Origin: Geodermatophilus sp. TF02-6
GTDB taxonomy: Bacteria > Actinomycetota > Actinomycetes > Mycobacteriales > Geodermatophilaceae
DNA: 64,000 nt
Assembly: GCF_003319115.1 (NCBI RefSeq)
Contig: NZ_QOHF01000001.1
Location: 186,001 to 250,000, forward strand
Direction: 5' to 3'
The notes beneath the pieces were generated by a model, which did not search any database, was not told the DNA's origin, and was given only the letters and a program-made list of their open reading frames with translations. Below, in pieces: positions 15,628 through 23,587 of this stretch; the first letter of the stretch is position 1; the number at the start of each line of letters is the position of its first letter. Both the position numbers and the translations under genes were made by a program.

Positions 15628-17142
15628 CTACGGGGCGGGCGGTGTCTCGGCGTCCGGCTCGCTCGTGGGACGGGCGCCGATGCCCTGGATCAGCTTGGTC
15701 TCGAGGAAGCCGCCGATCCCCTCGGGGCCGCCCTCGCGGCCCAACCCGGACTGCTTGTAGCCGCCGAAGGGCTGGGTGACGCACATGCCCCAGTCGTTGA
15801 CGTAGATCTGTCCGGTGCGCACCCGGCGGGCGACCGACTCGCCGAGCTCCGGGTCCGCGGTGAACACGGCGCCGGACAGCCCGTACGGCGAGTCGTTGGC
15901 GATCCGGACGGCGTCCTCGACGGTGTCGTAGGGGATCACCGAGATGACCGGCCCGAAGATCTCCTCCTGGGCGATCCGCATCGAGTTGTCGACGTCGGCG
16001 AACAGGGTGGGCTGGACGTAGTAGCCGCGCTCCAGTCCCTCCGGCCGGCCGCCGCCGGTGACCAGGCGCGCGCCCTCCTCGATGCCGGTGCGGATGTAGC
16101 CCTCCACCCGGTCGCGCTGGCGCTCGGCGGCCAGCGGCCCGAGCACGGTGTCCTCCTCGCGCGGGTCGCCGACCTTGACCGACTCCATGATCGCCTTGAC
16201 GTTCTCCACGACCTCGTCCTGCTTGTCCCGGGGGACGACGAGGCGGGTCAGCGCGGCGCACACCTGGCCGGAGCTGCCGATGCCGGAGAAGGTGACCGTC
16301 TGGGCGACCGAGGCGACGTCGGCGTCGGGCAGCACGATCGCCGCCGACTTGCCGCCGAGCTCGAGGGTGATGCGGGCGATCCGCTCCGCGCACAGCGCCA
16401 TGATCCGGCGGCCGGCCGCGGTCGACCCGGTGAAGGACACCTTGTCGACGTCCGGGTGCTTGACCAGGTACTCCCCGACCTCGCGCCCGCCCGGGAGGAT
16501 GCTGACCACGCCCTCGGGCAGGCCCGCGGCCTCCAGCGCCTCGGCGAGGACCATCACCGACACCGGGCCCTCGGGCGCCGGCTTGAGGACGACGGTGCAG
16601 CCCGCCGCCAGCGCCGGGGCGATCTTCAGCGACGCGGTGGCCACCGGCCCGTTCCACGGGATGATCACCGCGGCCACACCGACCGGCTCGCGGACGATCC
16701 GGGCCGTGCCGCCGTCGGGCAGGGTGCGCTCCTCCTCCAGCTGCAGGGTCGAGGCGAGGGTCGCCGCGTCGTCCCACATGGCCGAGGCGTTGGCGTGGAA
16801 GGCCTTGCTGATCATCCCCGGCGCGCCGATCTCCGCGGTGAAGGAGGCCTCCATCTCGGGGATCCGCCGGGCCACCTCCTCCCCCACCCGGCGCAGCACC
16901 GCGGCCCGCTCGGCGGGGGTCATCCGTGGCCAGGGCCCCTCGTCGAAGGCCTTGCGTGCGGCGGCGACCGCGGCGTCCATGTCGGCCGGGCTGGCGGCCG
17001 GCACCGTGGCCACGACCTCCTCGGTGATCGGCGAGACCACCTCGATCTTCTCGTCGGTGGCCGGTGGCACCCAGCGTCCACCGATGAAGAGCCTGTCGAA
17101 CGAGCGCACGCCGGCCTCGGCGCGCTCCTGTACCGCGGTCAT
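15628..17142 (-). CDS. aldehyde dehydrogenase
   Basis: 504-residue NAD(P)-dependent aldehyde dehydrogenase. The nucleotide fold is 'VSFTGSTAAGRRI', the catalytic Glu lies in 'ITLELGGKSAAIV' and the catalytic Cys in 'GIGSSGQVCAALTRL'. The C-terminal 'CVTQPFGGYKQSGLGREGG' is diagnostic. It probably oxidises the omega-hydroxy-acid-derived aldehyde made by the alcohol dehydrogenase that leads the same operon. ATG start; a 24-bp palindrome lies between it and the NTF2-like gene. Confidence 0.93.
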   Translation of the reverse strand: MTAVQERAEAGVRSFDRLFIGGRWVPPATDEKIEVVSPITEEVVATVPAASPADMDAAVAAARKAFDEGPWPRMTPAERAAVLRRVGEEVARRIPEMEASFTAEIGAPGMISKAFHANASAMWDDAATLASTLQLEEERTLPDGGTARIVREPVGVAAVIIPWNGPVATASLKIAPALAAGCTVVLKPAPEGPVSVMVLAEALEAAGLPEGVVSILPGGREVGEYLVKHPDVDKVSFTGSTAAGRRIMALCAERIARITLELGGKSAAIVLPDADVASVAQTVTFSGIGSSGQVCAALTRLVVPRDKQDEVVENVKAIMESVKVGDPREEDTVLGPLAAERQRDRVEGYIRTGIEEGARLVTGGGRPEGLERGYYVQPTLFADVDNSMRIAQEEIFGPVISVIPYDTVEDAVRIANDSPYGLSGAVFTADPELGESVARRVRTGQIYVNDWGMCVTQPFGGYKQSGLGREGGPEGIGGFLETKLIQGIGARPTSEPDAETPPAP

Positions 17143-17160
17143 GCGGGTCCTCTCGGTCGA

Positions 17161-17184
17161 GGGCCGAAGTGGCCACTTCGGCCC
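17161..17184. other. perfect 24-bp palindrome
   Basis: A perfect inverted repeat centred on GTGGCCAC (arm GGGCCGAAGTGG) lies in the 66-base gap between the NTF2-like gene and the aldehyde dehydrogenase start. It may be an internal operator, an RNA hairpin that changes the ratio of the two products, or a dispersed intergenic repeat. It is not related to the 17-bp operator. Confidence 0.6.
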
Positions 17185-17208
17185 CGCTGGGGCTGGGGTC
17201 GGGCGGGG

Positions 17209-17655
17209 TCAGGCGTCGAAGCCCTCGAGCTCGGGTGGGGTGAGGGCGGAGATGCGCCGTTCGGCGATCCGCCAGCCGTCGGCGGTGCGCCGGTAGACGT
17301 CCTCGTTGAGCGCGATCGCCTTGAAGGCGGACCCGGACTTGGTGTGGCCCTCGGAGAACACGTAGTTGGTGCCGCGGGCGGTGTCGCCGTCGTCGGCGAA
17401 GTCCACGACGTGGTTGGTGATGACGTGGAACTGGTCGGCGATCGCCGCGGCGTCGCGCTCGAAGAAGCCGAGGATCGCCGCGCGGCCGCTGAACCGCTCC
17501 AGGCCCACCGCGGTGGCGTCCCAGACGGCGTCGTCGGTGAAGGCCGACGCGGCCTCCTGCGGGTCGAAGCGGTCCAGCCCACGGGCGTAGACGTGCGTGG
17601 CCCGCTGGATGTCGAGCAGGTCGGCGGTGCGGGTCTCGGCCGGGGTGAGCGTCAT
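17209..17655 (-). CDS. SnoaL/NTF2-like protein
   Basis: 148 residues of the SnoaL-like fold. 'TADLLDIQRATHVYARGLDR' and 'FDPQEAASAFTDDAVWDATA' form the first helices. 'FHVITNHVVDFADDGDTARG' and 'VYRRTADGWRIAERRISAL' form the sheet. The ATG follows the stop of the alcohol dehydrogenase by 11 bases. It is the third NTF2-like protein in the island and lies between alcohol and aldehyde dehydrogenase genes. Substrate unknown. Confidence 0.8.
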   Translation of the reverse strand: MTLTPAETRTADLLDIQRATHVYARGLDRFDPQEAASAFTDDAVWDATAVGLERFSGRAAILGFFERDAAAIADQFHVITNHVVDFADDGDTARGTNYVFSEGHTKSGSAFKAIALNEDVYRRTADGWRIAERRISALTPPELEGFDA

Positions 17656-17666
17656 GTCCGCCGTCC

Positions 17667-18788
17667 TCAGTCGTCGTAGACGATGACGCCGCGGATGTTC
17701 TTGCCCTCGCGCAGGTCGGCGAAGGCCTGGTTGATGTCCTCCAACCGGTAGGTCCTGGTGATCAGCTCGTCGAGCTTGAGCCGGCCGCTCTTGTACAGGT
17801 CGGCGATCAGCGGGATGTCGTTGCGCGAGTTCGTGGTGCCGTAGAGGGAGCCCTGCAGGCGCTTGCCCGACATCGCGAAGCTGAACAGGTCGAACTGCAC
17901 GTCGCGCTGCATCACCGGCGCGGCGGCGGTGAGCACGATGACCCCGCCGCGGCGGGTGAGCTGGTTGGCCTGCTCGACGATCTCGCCGCGGGCCACGTCG
18001 ACGGTGATGATCACCCGGTCGGCGCCCTGCCCGTCGGTCATCTGCTCGACCAGCGGCCCGGCCTCCTCGAACGAGGCGACCGAGTGGGTCGCGCCGAACT
18101 CCTCGGCCTTCTCCCGCTTGAAGGCCACCGGGTCGACGGTGACGATGTTCTTCGCCCCGCGCAGCCTGGCGCCCTGCACGGCGTTCATGCCGACCCCGCC
18201 GGTGCCGAAGACGACCACGGTGTCGTTGAGCTGGATCTCGGCCGCGTAGACCGCCGACCCCCAGCCGGTGGGGACGCCGCAGCCGATGAGCGACGCCGGC
18301 ATCAGCGGGATCTCCTCGTCGATCTTCACGACCGCGTCGACCGGCACGGTGACGTAGGGGGCGAACGTGCCCAGGTAGCTCATCGCGCCGACGCCCTTGC
18401 CCCGGGCGTGGATGCGGTGCGTGCCGTCCGGCGCGTACCCGGCCAGCACCCCGGCGCCGAGCACGCACATGTTCGCGCGGCCGGAGACGCACATCTGGCA
18501 CTTGCCGCAGGAGGGCAGGAAGGAGAGGACGACGTGGTCGCCCTCCTGCACGTCGTGCACCTCCGGGCCCACCTCGGTCACCACGCCGGCGCCCTCGTGG
18601 CCGCCGAGGACCGGCGCCCACGGCAACGGGATGTCGCCGGTGTCGAGGTGGTCGTCGCTGTGGCAGATGCCCGACGAGGTGAGCTTGACCATGACCTCCC
18701 CGCGCTTGGGCGGGTCGAGCTCGATCTCCTCGACGCTCCAGCCGGAGTGGGTCCCGGGCTCCCAGAGCAGTGCACCGACGGTCTTCAC
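17667..18788 (-). CDS. NDMA-dependent alcohol dehydrogenase (nicotinoprotein type)
   Basis: 373-residue zinc MDR enzyme. 'SSGICHSDDHLDTG' and 'LGGHEGAGVV' hold the catalytic zinc ligands. 'CGKCQMCVSGRANMC' has four Cys for structural zinc, and 'VVVFGTGGVGMNAVQGARL' binds NAD. The long insert and 'GSLYGTTNSRNDIPLIADLY' match the NDMA-dependent, mycofactocin-associated alcohol dehydrogenase family, in which NAD stays bound and electrons leave through mycofactocin. Likely substrate here is a primary or cyclic alcohol of the pathway. GTG start; operator copy 4 lies about 170 bases upstream. Confidence 0.87.
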   Translation of the reverse strand: MKTVGALLWEPGTHSGWSVEEIELDPPKRGEVMVKLTSSGICHSDDHLDTGDIPLPWAPVLGGHEGAGVVTEVGPEVHDVQEGDHVVLSFLPSCGKCQMCVSGRANMCVLGAGVLAGYAPDGTHRIHARGKGVGAMSYLGTFAPYVTVPVDAVVKIDEEIPLMPASLIGCGVPTGWGSAVYAAEIQLNDTVVVFGTGGVGMNAVQGARLRGAKNIVTVDPVAFKREKAEEFGATHSVASFEEAGPLVEQMTDGQGADRVIITVDVARGEIVEQANQLTRRGGVIVLTAAAPVMQRDVQFDLFSFAMSGKRLQGSLYGTTNSRNDIPLIADLYKSGRLKLDELITRTYRLEDINQAFADLREGKNIRGVIVYDD

Positions 18789-18959
18789 GAGCGGCTCCTC
18801 ATCTCGGCATCTCGGCTGGAGGGTCTCGGCCGGCCGGGCGCGCGGGCACGCGCCCGGGAGCGGTCCGGCGGGCGGCCCGGAGGACGGCGCGGCCGGCCGG
18901 ACGCGAGTGACCGGACGTGCGTGACCCTAACCACATCCCCACGCGCGCAGCCAGGGTCC

Positions 18960-18976
18960 CTGCGCATCTTTCGTAG
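18960..18976 (-). promoter_or_regulatory. shared operator, copy 4
   Basis: CTGCGCAT-C-TTTCGTAG; the CTGCGCAT half is identical to copies 2, 3 and 5 and the other half keeps the AA/TT core. Placed to control the leftward alcohol dehydrogenase operon. Confidence 0.6.
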
Positions 18977-19031
18977 GTTTTCGACGGACCGGCCGCCGGG
19001 CGGTCGTCGTGGCCGGCGAACCCTTGCATCC

Positions 19032-19048
19032 CTGCGCATGGTTGCATA
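19032..19048 (+). promoter_or_regulatory. shared operator, copy 5
   Basis: CTGCGCAT-G-GTTGCATA; the conserved half is intact and the second half is offset by one base. It lies within the spacer of a possible TTGCAT / TACGTT promoter for the hydrolase-monooxygenase operon. Confidence 0.6.
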
Positions 19049-19116
19049 CGTTGTTGCGCACCTCACAGCCGGACGGCCGTGACGCCGCCCGGCACCCCGG
19101 CGGAAGGCGGACCCCC

Positions 19117-20058
19117 ATGGCGTTGGACGACGCGACGACGGCGCTGCTCACCCAGCTGGCCGAGAGCGGCACCAAGCCCCTGCACGAGATGACCCCCGAG
19201 GAGGCGCGCGGACTGACCGCGGCGCTGGGTGAGATGTACGGCCCCGGGCCGGACGTGCACCGGGCGGAGATGACCAGCGCGCCGGCGGACGACGGGTACG
19301 CCATCCCCCTGCACGTCCTCGTGCCGACCCCCTCCCCGCGCGGGGTGCTCGTCTACTACCACGGCGGCGGGTGGGTGATCGGGGCGCTGCCGGAGTTCGA
19401 GACCCTCGGCCGCACGCTCGCCCAGCGGACCGGCTGCGCCGTCGTCCTCGTCGACTACCGGATGGCGCCGGAGAACCCCTACCCGGCCGCCGCCGACGAC
19501 TCGTGGGCCGCCCTGCAGTGGGTCGACGCCCACCTGGAGGAGATCGCCGGGTCGCGCGTCCCGCTGATCGTCGCCGGCGACAGCGCCGGCGGGAACCTGG
19601 CCGCGATCACGGCCCAGAAGGCCCGGGACGCCGGCGGCCCGGCGATCGCGATGCAGGTGCTCGTCTACCCCGTCACCGACTGCGACCTGGACAACGAGAC
19701 CTACCGCGACCCGGAGAACCAGCTGATGCTGACGCGGGAGTCGATGGTCTGGTTCTGGGACCTCTACGCCCCCGAGCACGCGGTGCGGCAGAACCCGGAT
19801 GCCTGCCCGTCGAAGGCCGCCGACCTCTCGGGCCTGCCGCCGGCCGTCGTCCTCACCGCCGAGCACGACGTGCTGCGCCAGGAGGGCGAGGACTACGCCG
19901 AGGCGCTGCGCGCCGCCGGCGTGCCGGTGCAGTCGCGCCGCTTCGACGGCCAGATGCACGGCTTCTTCACGATGGTCAACGTGCTGCCCGGCAGCGAGGC
20001 CGGGATCGGCTACGTCGCCGAGGCCGTCGACCGCCAGCTCACCGCCCAGCCCGCCTGA
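19117..20058 (+). CDS. alpha/beta hydrolase (hormone-sensitive lipase family)
   Basis: 313 residues. The HGGG oxyanion motif begins at His82 and the nucleophile motif GDSAGG has Ser156. 'LTAEHDVLRQEGEDYAEAL' gives the acid Asp and 'QMHGFFTM' the catalytic His. The cap-like N-terminus 'LLTQLAESGTKPLHEMTPEE' is typical of this group, which includes bacterial lactone hydrolases and carboxylesterases. Being directly upstream of the Baeyer-Villiger monooxygenase, its likely job is opening the lactone product. The ATG was chosen over an upstream frame because the extra residues resemble untranslated promoter sequence containing operator 5. Confidence 0.88.
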   Translation: MALDDATTALLTQLAESGTKPLHEMTPEEARGLTAALGEMYGPGPDVHRAEMTSAPADDGYAIPLHVLVPTPSPRGVLVYYHGGGWVIGALPEFETLGRTLAQRTGCAVVLVDYRMAPENPYPAAADDSWAALQWVDAHLEEIAGSRVPLIVAGDSAGGNLAAITAQKARDAGGPAIAMQVLVYPVTDCDLDNETYRDPENQLMLTRESMVWFWDLYAPEHAVRQNPDACPSKAADLSGLPPAVVLTAEHDVLRQEGEDYAEALRAAGVPVQSRRFDGQMHGFFTMVNVLPGSEAGIGYVAEAVDRQLTAQPA

Positions 20059-20120
20059 TCCCCACCCACTCCCCGGTCGCCGGCGGCGGCCGGGGCAACC
20101 CCCGAGAGGAACGCGAGCAC

Positions 20121-21797
20121 ATGACCCAGACGCACCAGCAGTCCTCGCGCACCGCGGCGAGCGGCCTCCCCGAGGTCGACGCCGTCGTGGTGGGCGCCGG
20201 CTTCTCCGGCCTGTACCTGCTGCACAAGCTGCGCGGCCTGGGCCTGACGGTCCGGGTGTTCGAGAAGGGCGACGGCGTCGGCGGGACGTGGTTCTGGAAC
20301 CGCTACCCGGGCGCCCGCGTCGACGTGAAGAGCATGGACTACAGCTTCTCCTTCGACCCCGACCTCGAGCAGGACTGGGAGTGGACGGAGAAGTACCCGC
20401 CGCAGGAGGAGCTGCTCCGCTACGTCAACCACGTCGCCGACCGCTTCGACCTGCGGCGCGACATCCAGCTGGAGACCCGGGTGACCGAGGCGGTCTTCGA
20501 CGAGGACGTCGAGCGCTGGCACGTGCGCACCGACCGGGGTGACCAGCTGTCGGCCCAGTACGTGATCATGGCGACCGGCTGCCTGTCGACGTCCAAGGTG
20601 CCCGAGGTGCCTGGCCTGGACCTGTTCCGAGGCCGCTGGTTCCACACCGGGCACTGGCCCCAGGAGGGGGTGGACTTCACCGGCCGCCGGGTCGGCGTCA
20701 TCGGCACCGGCTCCTCCGGCGTGCAGGCCATCCCGCGCATCGCCGAGCAGGCCACCGAGCTGACCGTCTTCCAGCGGACCCCGAACTTCGTCGTCCCGGC
20801 GCACAACCACCCCATCGACCCGGAGCACCAGCGCTCGGTCAAGGCCAGCTACGCCGAGCACCGGCAGGCCGCGCGCGAGTCCGGGTTCGGCATCGCCGTC
20901 CCGCCGGCGACCAAGGGTGCACTCGAGGCCTCCGAGGAGGAGCGCGCCGCGCACTACGAGCTCGCCTGGTACGACCCCGACAACAGCCTGGTCACCTTCC
21001 TCACCGGCTACACCGACATGATCACGAGCAAGGAGGCCAACGACACGGCGGCCCAGTACGTCCGCGACCGGATCGCCGAGATCGTCGAGGACCCGCAGAC
21101 CGCCGCCGACCTGCAGCCGCACGACCACGCGTTCGGCACCAAGCGGCCGTGCCTGGGCACCAACTACTACGAGACGTACAACCTGCCGCACGTGCGCCTG
21201 GTCAACGTGCGCAAGACGCCGATCGTGGAGATCACGCACAAGGGGTTGCGCACCACGCAGGAGGAGTTCGAGTTCGACGACCTGGTGTTCGCCACCGGCT
21301 TCGACGCGATGACCGGCGCCCTGACGGCGGTCGACATCCGCGGCCGCGGTGATGTGCGCCTGGCCGACAAGTGGCACGCCGGGCCGCGCACCTACCTGGG
21401 CATCCAGGTGGCCGGGTTCCCCAACCTGTTCCTCATCACCGGCCCGGGCAGCCCGTCGGTGCTGTCGAACATGATGGTGTCGATCGAGCAGCACGTGGAG
21501 TGGGTGGCCGACGCGATCGCCCACATGCGGGCCGAGGGCAAGGACACCATGGAGCCCACGGTCGAGGCCGAGGACGCGTGGACCGCACACGTGGACGAGG
21601 TCGGGCACATGACGCTCTACCCGACCGCGGACTCCTGGTACATGGGGTCCAACGTGCCCGGCAAGCCGCGGGTGTTCATGCCCTACATCGGCGGCGTCGG
21701 CCCGTACCGGCAGAAGTGCGACGAGGTGGCGGCGGAGGGCTACGAGGGCTTCGTCTTCTCCGACGCCGACGCCAAGGAGCCCGCCACCGTCAGCTGA
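20121..21797 (+). CDS. Baeyer-Villiger monooxygenase
   Basis: 558 residues. FAD motif GAGFSG at residues 25-30 is followed by 'GVGGTWFWNRYPGARVD'. The diagnostic FxGxxxHxxxW motif is FRGRWFHTGHW at 169-179. The second Rossmann motif GTGSSGVQ binds NADPH. 'LVFATGFDAMTGALTAVDI' and 'LFLITGPGSPSVLSNMMVSI' resemble cyclohexanone- and cyclopentanone-type enzymes. It inserts oxygen next to a cyclic ketone carbonyl to give a lactone, using NADPH and O2. The ATG is 62 bases after the hydrolase; the pair ends at a strong terminator. Confidence 0.93.
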   Translation: MTQTHQQSSRTAASGLPEVDAVVVGAGFSGLYLLHKLRGLGLTVRVFEKGDGVGGTWFWNRYPGARVDVKSMDYSFSFDPDLEQDWEWTEKYPPQEELLRYVNHVADRFDLRRDIQLETRVTEAVFDEDVERWHVRTDRGDQLSAQYVIMATGCLSTSKVPEVPGLDLFRGRWFHTGHWPQEGVDFTGRRVGVIGTGSSGVQAIPRIAEQATELTVFQRTPNFVVPAHNHPIDPEHQRSVKASYAEHRQAARESGFGIAVPPATKGALEASEEERAAHYELAWYDPDNSLVTFLTGYTDMITSKEANDTAAQYVRDRIAEIVEDPQTAADLQPHDHAFGTKRPCLGTNYYETYNLPHVRLVNVRKTPIVEITHKGLRTTQEEFEFDDLVFATGFDAMTGALTAVDIRGRGDVRLADKWHAGPRTYLGIQVAGFPNLFLITGPGSPSVLSNMMVSIEQHVEWVADAIAHMRAEGKDTMEPTVEAEDAWTAHVDEVGHMTLYPTADSWYMGSNVPGKPRVFMPYIGGVGPYRQKCDEVAAEGYEGFVFSDADAKEPATVS

Positions 21798-21809
21798 GCA
21801 CCGTGTGCG

Positions 21810-21840
21810 TCGGGGGTCGGCCCGCCGGGCCGGCCCCCGA
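21810..21840. terminator. bidirectional hairpin terminator
   Basis: A 14-bp stem (one T-G pair) with a three-base loop, starting TCGGGGGTCGGCCC, between the convergent monooxygenase and SDR operons. Confidence 0.75.
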
Positions 21841-21888
21841 TGCCGCACATCGTCCGGCGGCGGGTCCGGGCTCAGCGGGTGACTGCGC

Positions 21889-22725
21889 TCACCGGGTGGA
21901 ATAGCCGGCGTCGACCGGGATCTGGGCGCCGGTGACGTACCGGCCGGAGTCCGCGACGAGGAAGAGGACCGCCTCGCTGATGTCGGCCGGCTCCACCCAG
22001 GGCACGGGCAGCAGGTTGGTCTCCTGGAACACCGGGGCCGCGTCCTCCTTGGTCACCGTGGACGCGTCCCGGTCGGGGAAGAAGACGCCGTACGTGGACT
22101 CGTTCTGGATCATCGTCGTGTCCACGTTGGTCGGGTGGACGGTGTTGACCCGGATCCGGTGCGGGGCGAGCTCCATGGCCAGCACCTTCATCATGCCGAC
22201 CAGCCCGAACTTGGCCGCGCAGTAGTGGGCGATGTTCGGGACGCCGCGCAGCCCGGCGACCGAGCTGGTCAGCACGATGGCGCCGCCGTCCTCGTTGCGC
22301 TTCAGGTGCGGGATGGCCGGCCGCACCGTCTTGAAGACGCCGCTGAGGTTGATGTCGATGGTCTCGTCCCACACCTGGTCCGACATCACCTCGGCCGGCG
22401 AGAACGACGCGATGCCCGCATTGGCCAGCACGACGTCCAGCCGGCCCAGCTGCGCGACCCCGTCGTCCACGGCCCGCGCCAGGCCGGCGCCGTCGCGGAC
22501 GTCGACCTTGCTGGCGACGATGCGCCGGTCGAGCGCCTCGACCTGGCGGACCGTCTCGTCCAGGTCGTCCTGGGTGGCCATCGGGTAGCCCACGCTGGCC
22601 ACGTCGGTGAGCCCGTCGACGGCGATGACGTCGGCGCCCTCCTGGGCCAGCCGGACGGCGTGCGAGCGGCCCTGGCCGCGCGCCGCGCCGGTGATGAAGG
22701 CGACCTTGCCTTCGAGTCTGGGCAT
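21889..22725 (-). CDS. mycofactocin-type SDR oxidoreductase (carveol dehydrogenase-like)
   Basis: 278 residues. 'VAFITGAARGQGRSHAVRLA' carries the GARGQGRSHA signature of the mycofactocin-coupled SDR family, whose characterised members include nicotinoprotein carveol dehydrogenases. NAG, a Ser in 'VLTSSVAGLRG' and 'YCAAKFGLVG' complete the active site. The insert 'NTVHPTNVDTTMIQNESTYG' is typical. NAD probably remains bound and is re-oxidised through mycofactocin. Last gene of a four-gene operon; ten bases separate it from a paralogue. Confidence 0.88.
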   Translation of the reverse strand: MPRLEGKVAFITGAARGQGRSHAVRLAQEGADVIAVDGLTDVASVGYPMATQDDLDETVRQVEALDRRIVASKVDVRDGAGLARAVDDGVAQLGRLDVVLANAGIASFSPAEVMSDQVWDETIDINLSGVFKTVRPAIPHLKRNEDGGAIVLTSSVAGLRGVPNIAHYCAAKFGLVGMMKVLAMELAPHRIRVNTVHPTNVDTTMIQNESTYGVFFPDRDASTVTKEDAAPVFQETNLLPVPWVEPADISEAVLFLVADSGRYVTGAQIPVDAGYSTR

Positions 22726-22735
22726 GGCGGTCCTC

Positions 22736-23563
22736 TCAGATGAGCAGGGTGCCCATGTCGACCGGCAGCGCGACGCCGGTGACGAACTTCGCCTGGTCGG
22801 AGAGCAGGAACAGCACGGCGTCGGAGATGTCCCCGGGCTGCACCAGCCCGTGCTCCATCACGTTGGCCATCCAGCCGGGAGGGGCGTCGGCCTGCAGGTC
22901 CTTGGTGAAGAACTCGTTGTTGGTCATCGGGGTGTCCACGCCGGCCGGGATCACCGTGTTGACCCGGATGCCGTGCGTGCCGAGGGCCATCGCGTAGTTG
23001 CGCATGAGCGACAGCACGCCGGACTTGGCGGCGCCGTAGGCCATGTGGCCGGGGTTGAGCATCTCCAGCTTGTAGGCGACGCCGCGGAAGGTCGACGTCG
23101 ACCCGGTGAGGACGATCGCGCCGCCGCGGCCGCGCTCCACCATCCCCGGCGTCACGGCGCGCAGGGTGTAGAAGACCCCGGAGAGGTTCGTGGCGATGGT
23201 GTCGTGCCAGGCGCTCATCCGCTGCGCGTGCGGGCCGGTCGAGGGCAGGATGCCGGCGTTGGCGCACACCAGGTCGATCCCGCCGAAGCGCTGCTCGACC
23301 TGGCCGACCGCGGCGGCGACCTGCTCCTCGTCGCGCACGTCGCCGGGGATGCCGAGGAACTCCCGGCCCTGCTCGCGCACCAGCTTCTCGGTCTCGGCCA
23401 GGTCCTCCGGCGTCGACATCGCGTACTGCACCGAGTCGAACTGCCGGACGACGTCGACCACCGCGACGTCGGCGCCCTCGGCCGCAAGCCGCACCGCGTG
23501 CGAGCGGCCCTGCCCCCGGGCCCCGCCGGTGACGAAGGCGACCTTCCCGTCGAACCGCCCCAT
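22736..23563 (-). CDS. mycofactocin-type SDR oxidoreductase, paralogue
   Basis: 275 residues with the same GGARGQGRSHA signature, NAG, 'VLTGSTSTFRGV' and 'MAYGAAKSGVLSLMRNYAM'. 'NTVIPAGVDTPMTNNEFFTK' matches the family insert. It is related to its neighbour but clearly diverged, so the two probably act on different alcohol stereoisomers or successive intermediates rather than being a fresh duplication. It follows the luciferase-like gene by 24 bases. Confidence 0.88.
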   Translation of the reverse strand: MGRFDGKVAFVTGGARGQGRSHAVRLAAEGADVAVVDVVRQFDSVQYAMSTPEDLAETEKLVREQGREFLGIPGDVRDEEQVAAAVGQVEQRFGGIDLVCANAGILPSTGPHAQRMSAWHDTIATNLSGVFYTLRAVTPGMVERGRGGAIVLTGSTSTFRGVAYKLEMLNPGHMAYGAAKSGVLSLMRNYAMALGTHGIRVNTVIPAGVDTPMTNNEFFTKDLQADAPPGWMANVMEHGLVQPGDISDAVLFLLSDQAKFVTGVALPVDMGTLLI

Positions 23564-23587
23564 GGCTCCTCCTGTCCGTCGCTGCGC

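Larger units (their letters stand above)
18789..19116. other. 328-bp divergent regulatory region
   Basis: No gene is supported. The region separates the alcohol dehydrogenase operon (left) from the hydrolase/monooxygenase operon (right) and holds two copies of the shared operator 56 bases apart. A TTGCAT...TACGTT pair spaced 17 bases spans copy 5 and may be the rightward promoter. The 170 bases next to the alcohol dehydrogenase are GC-rich and could be a long leader. Confidence 0.55.
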
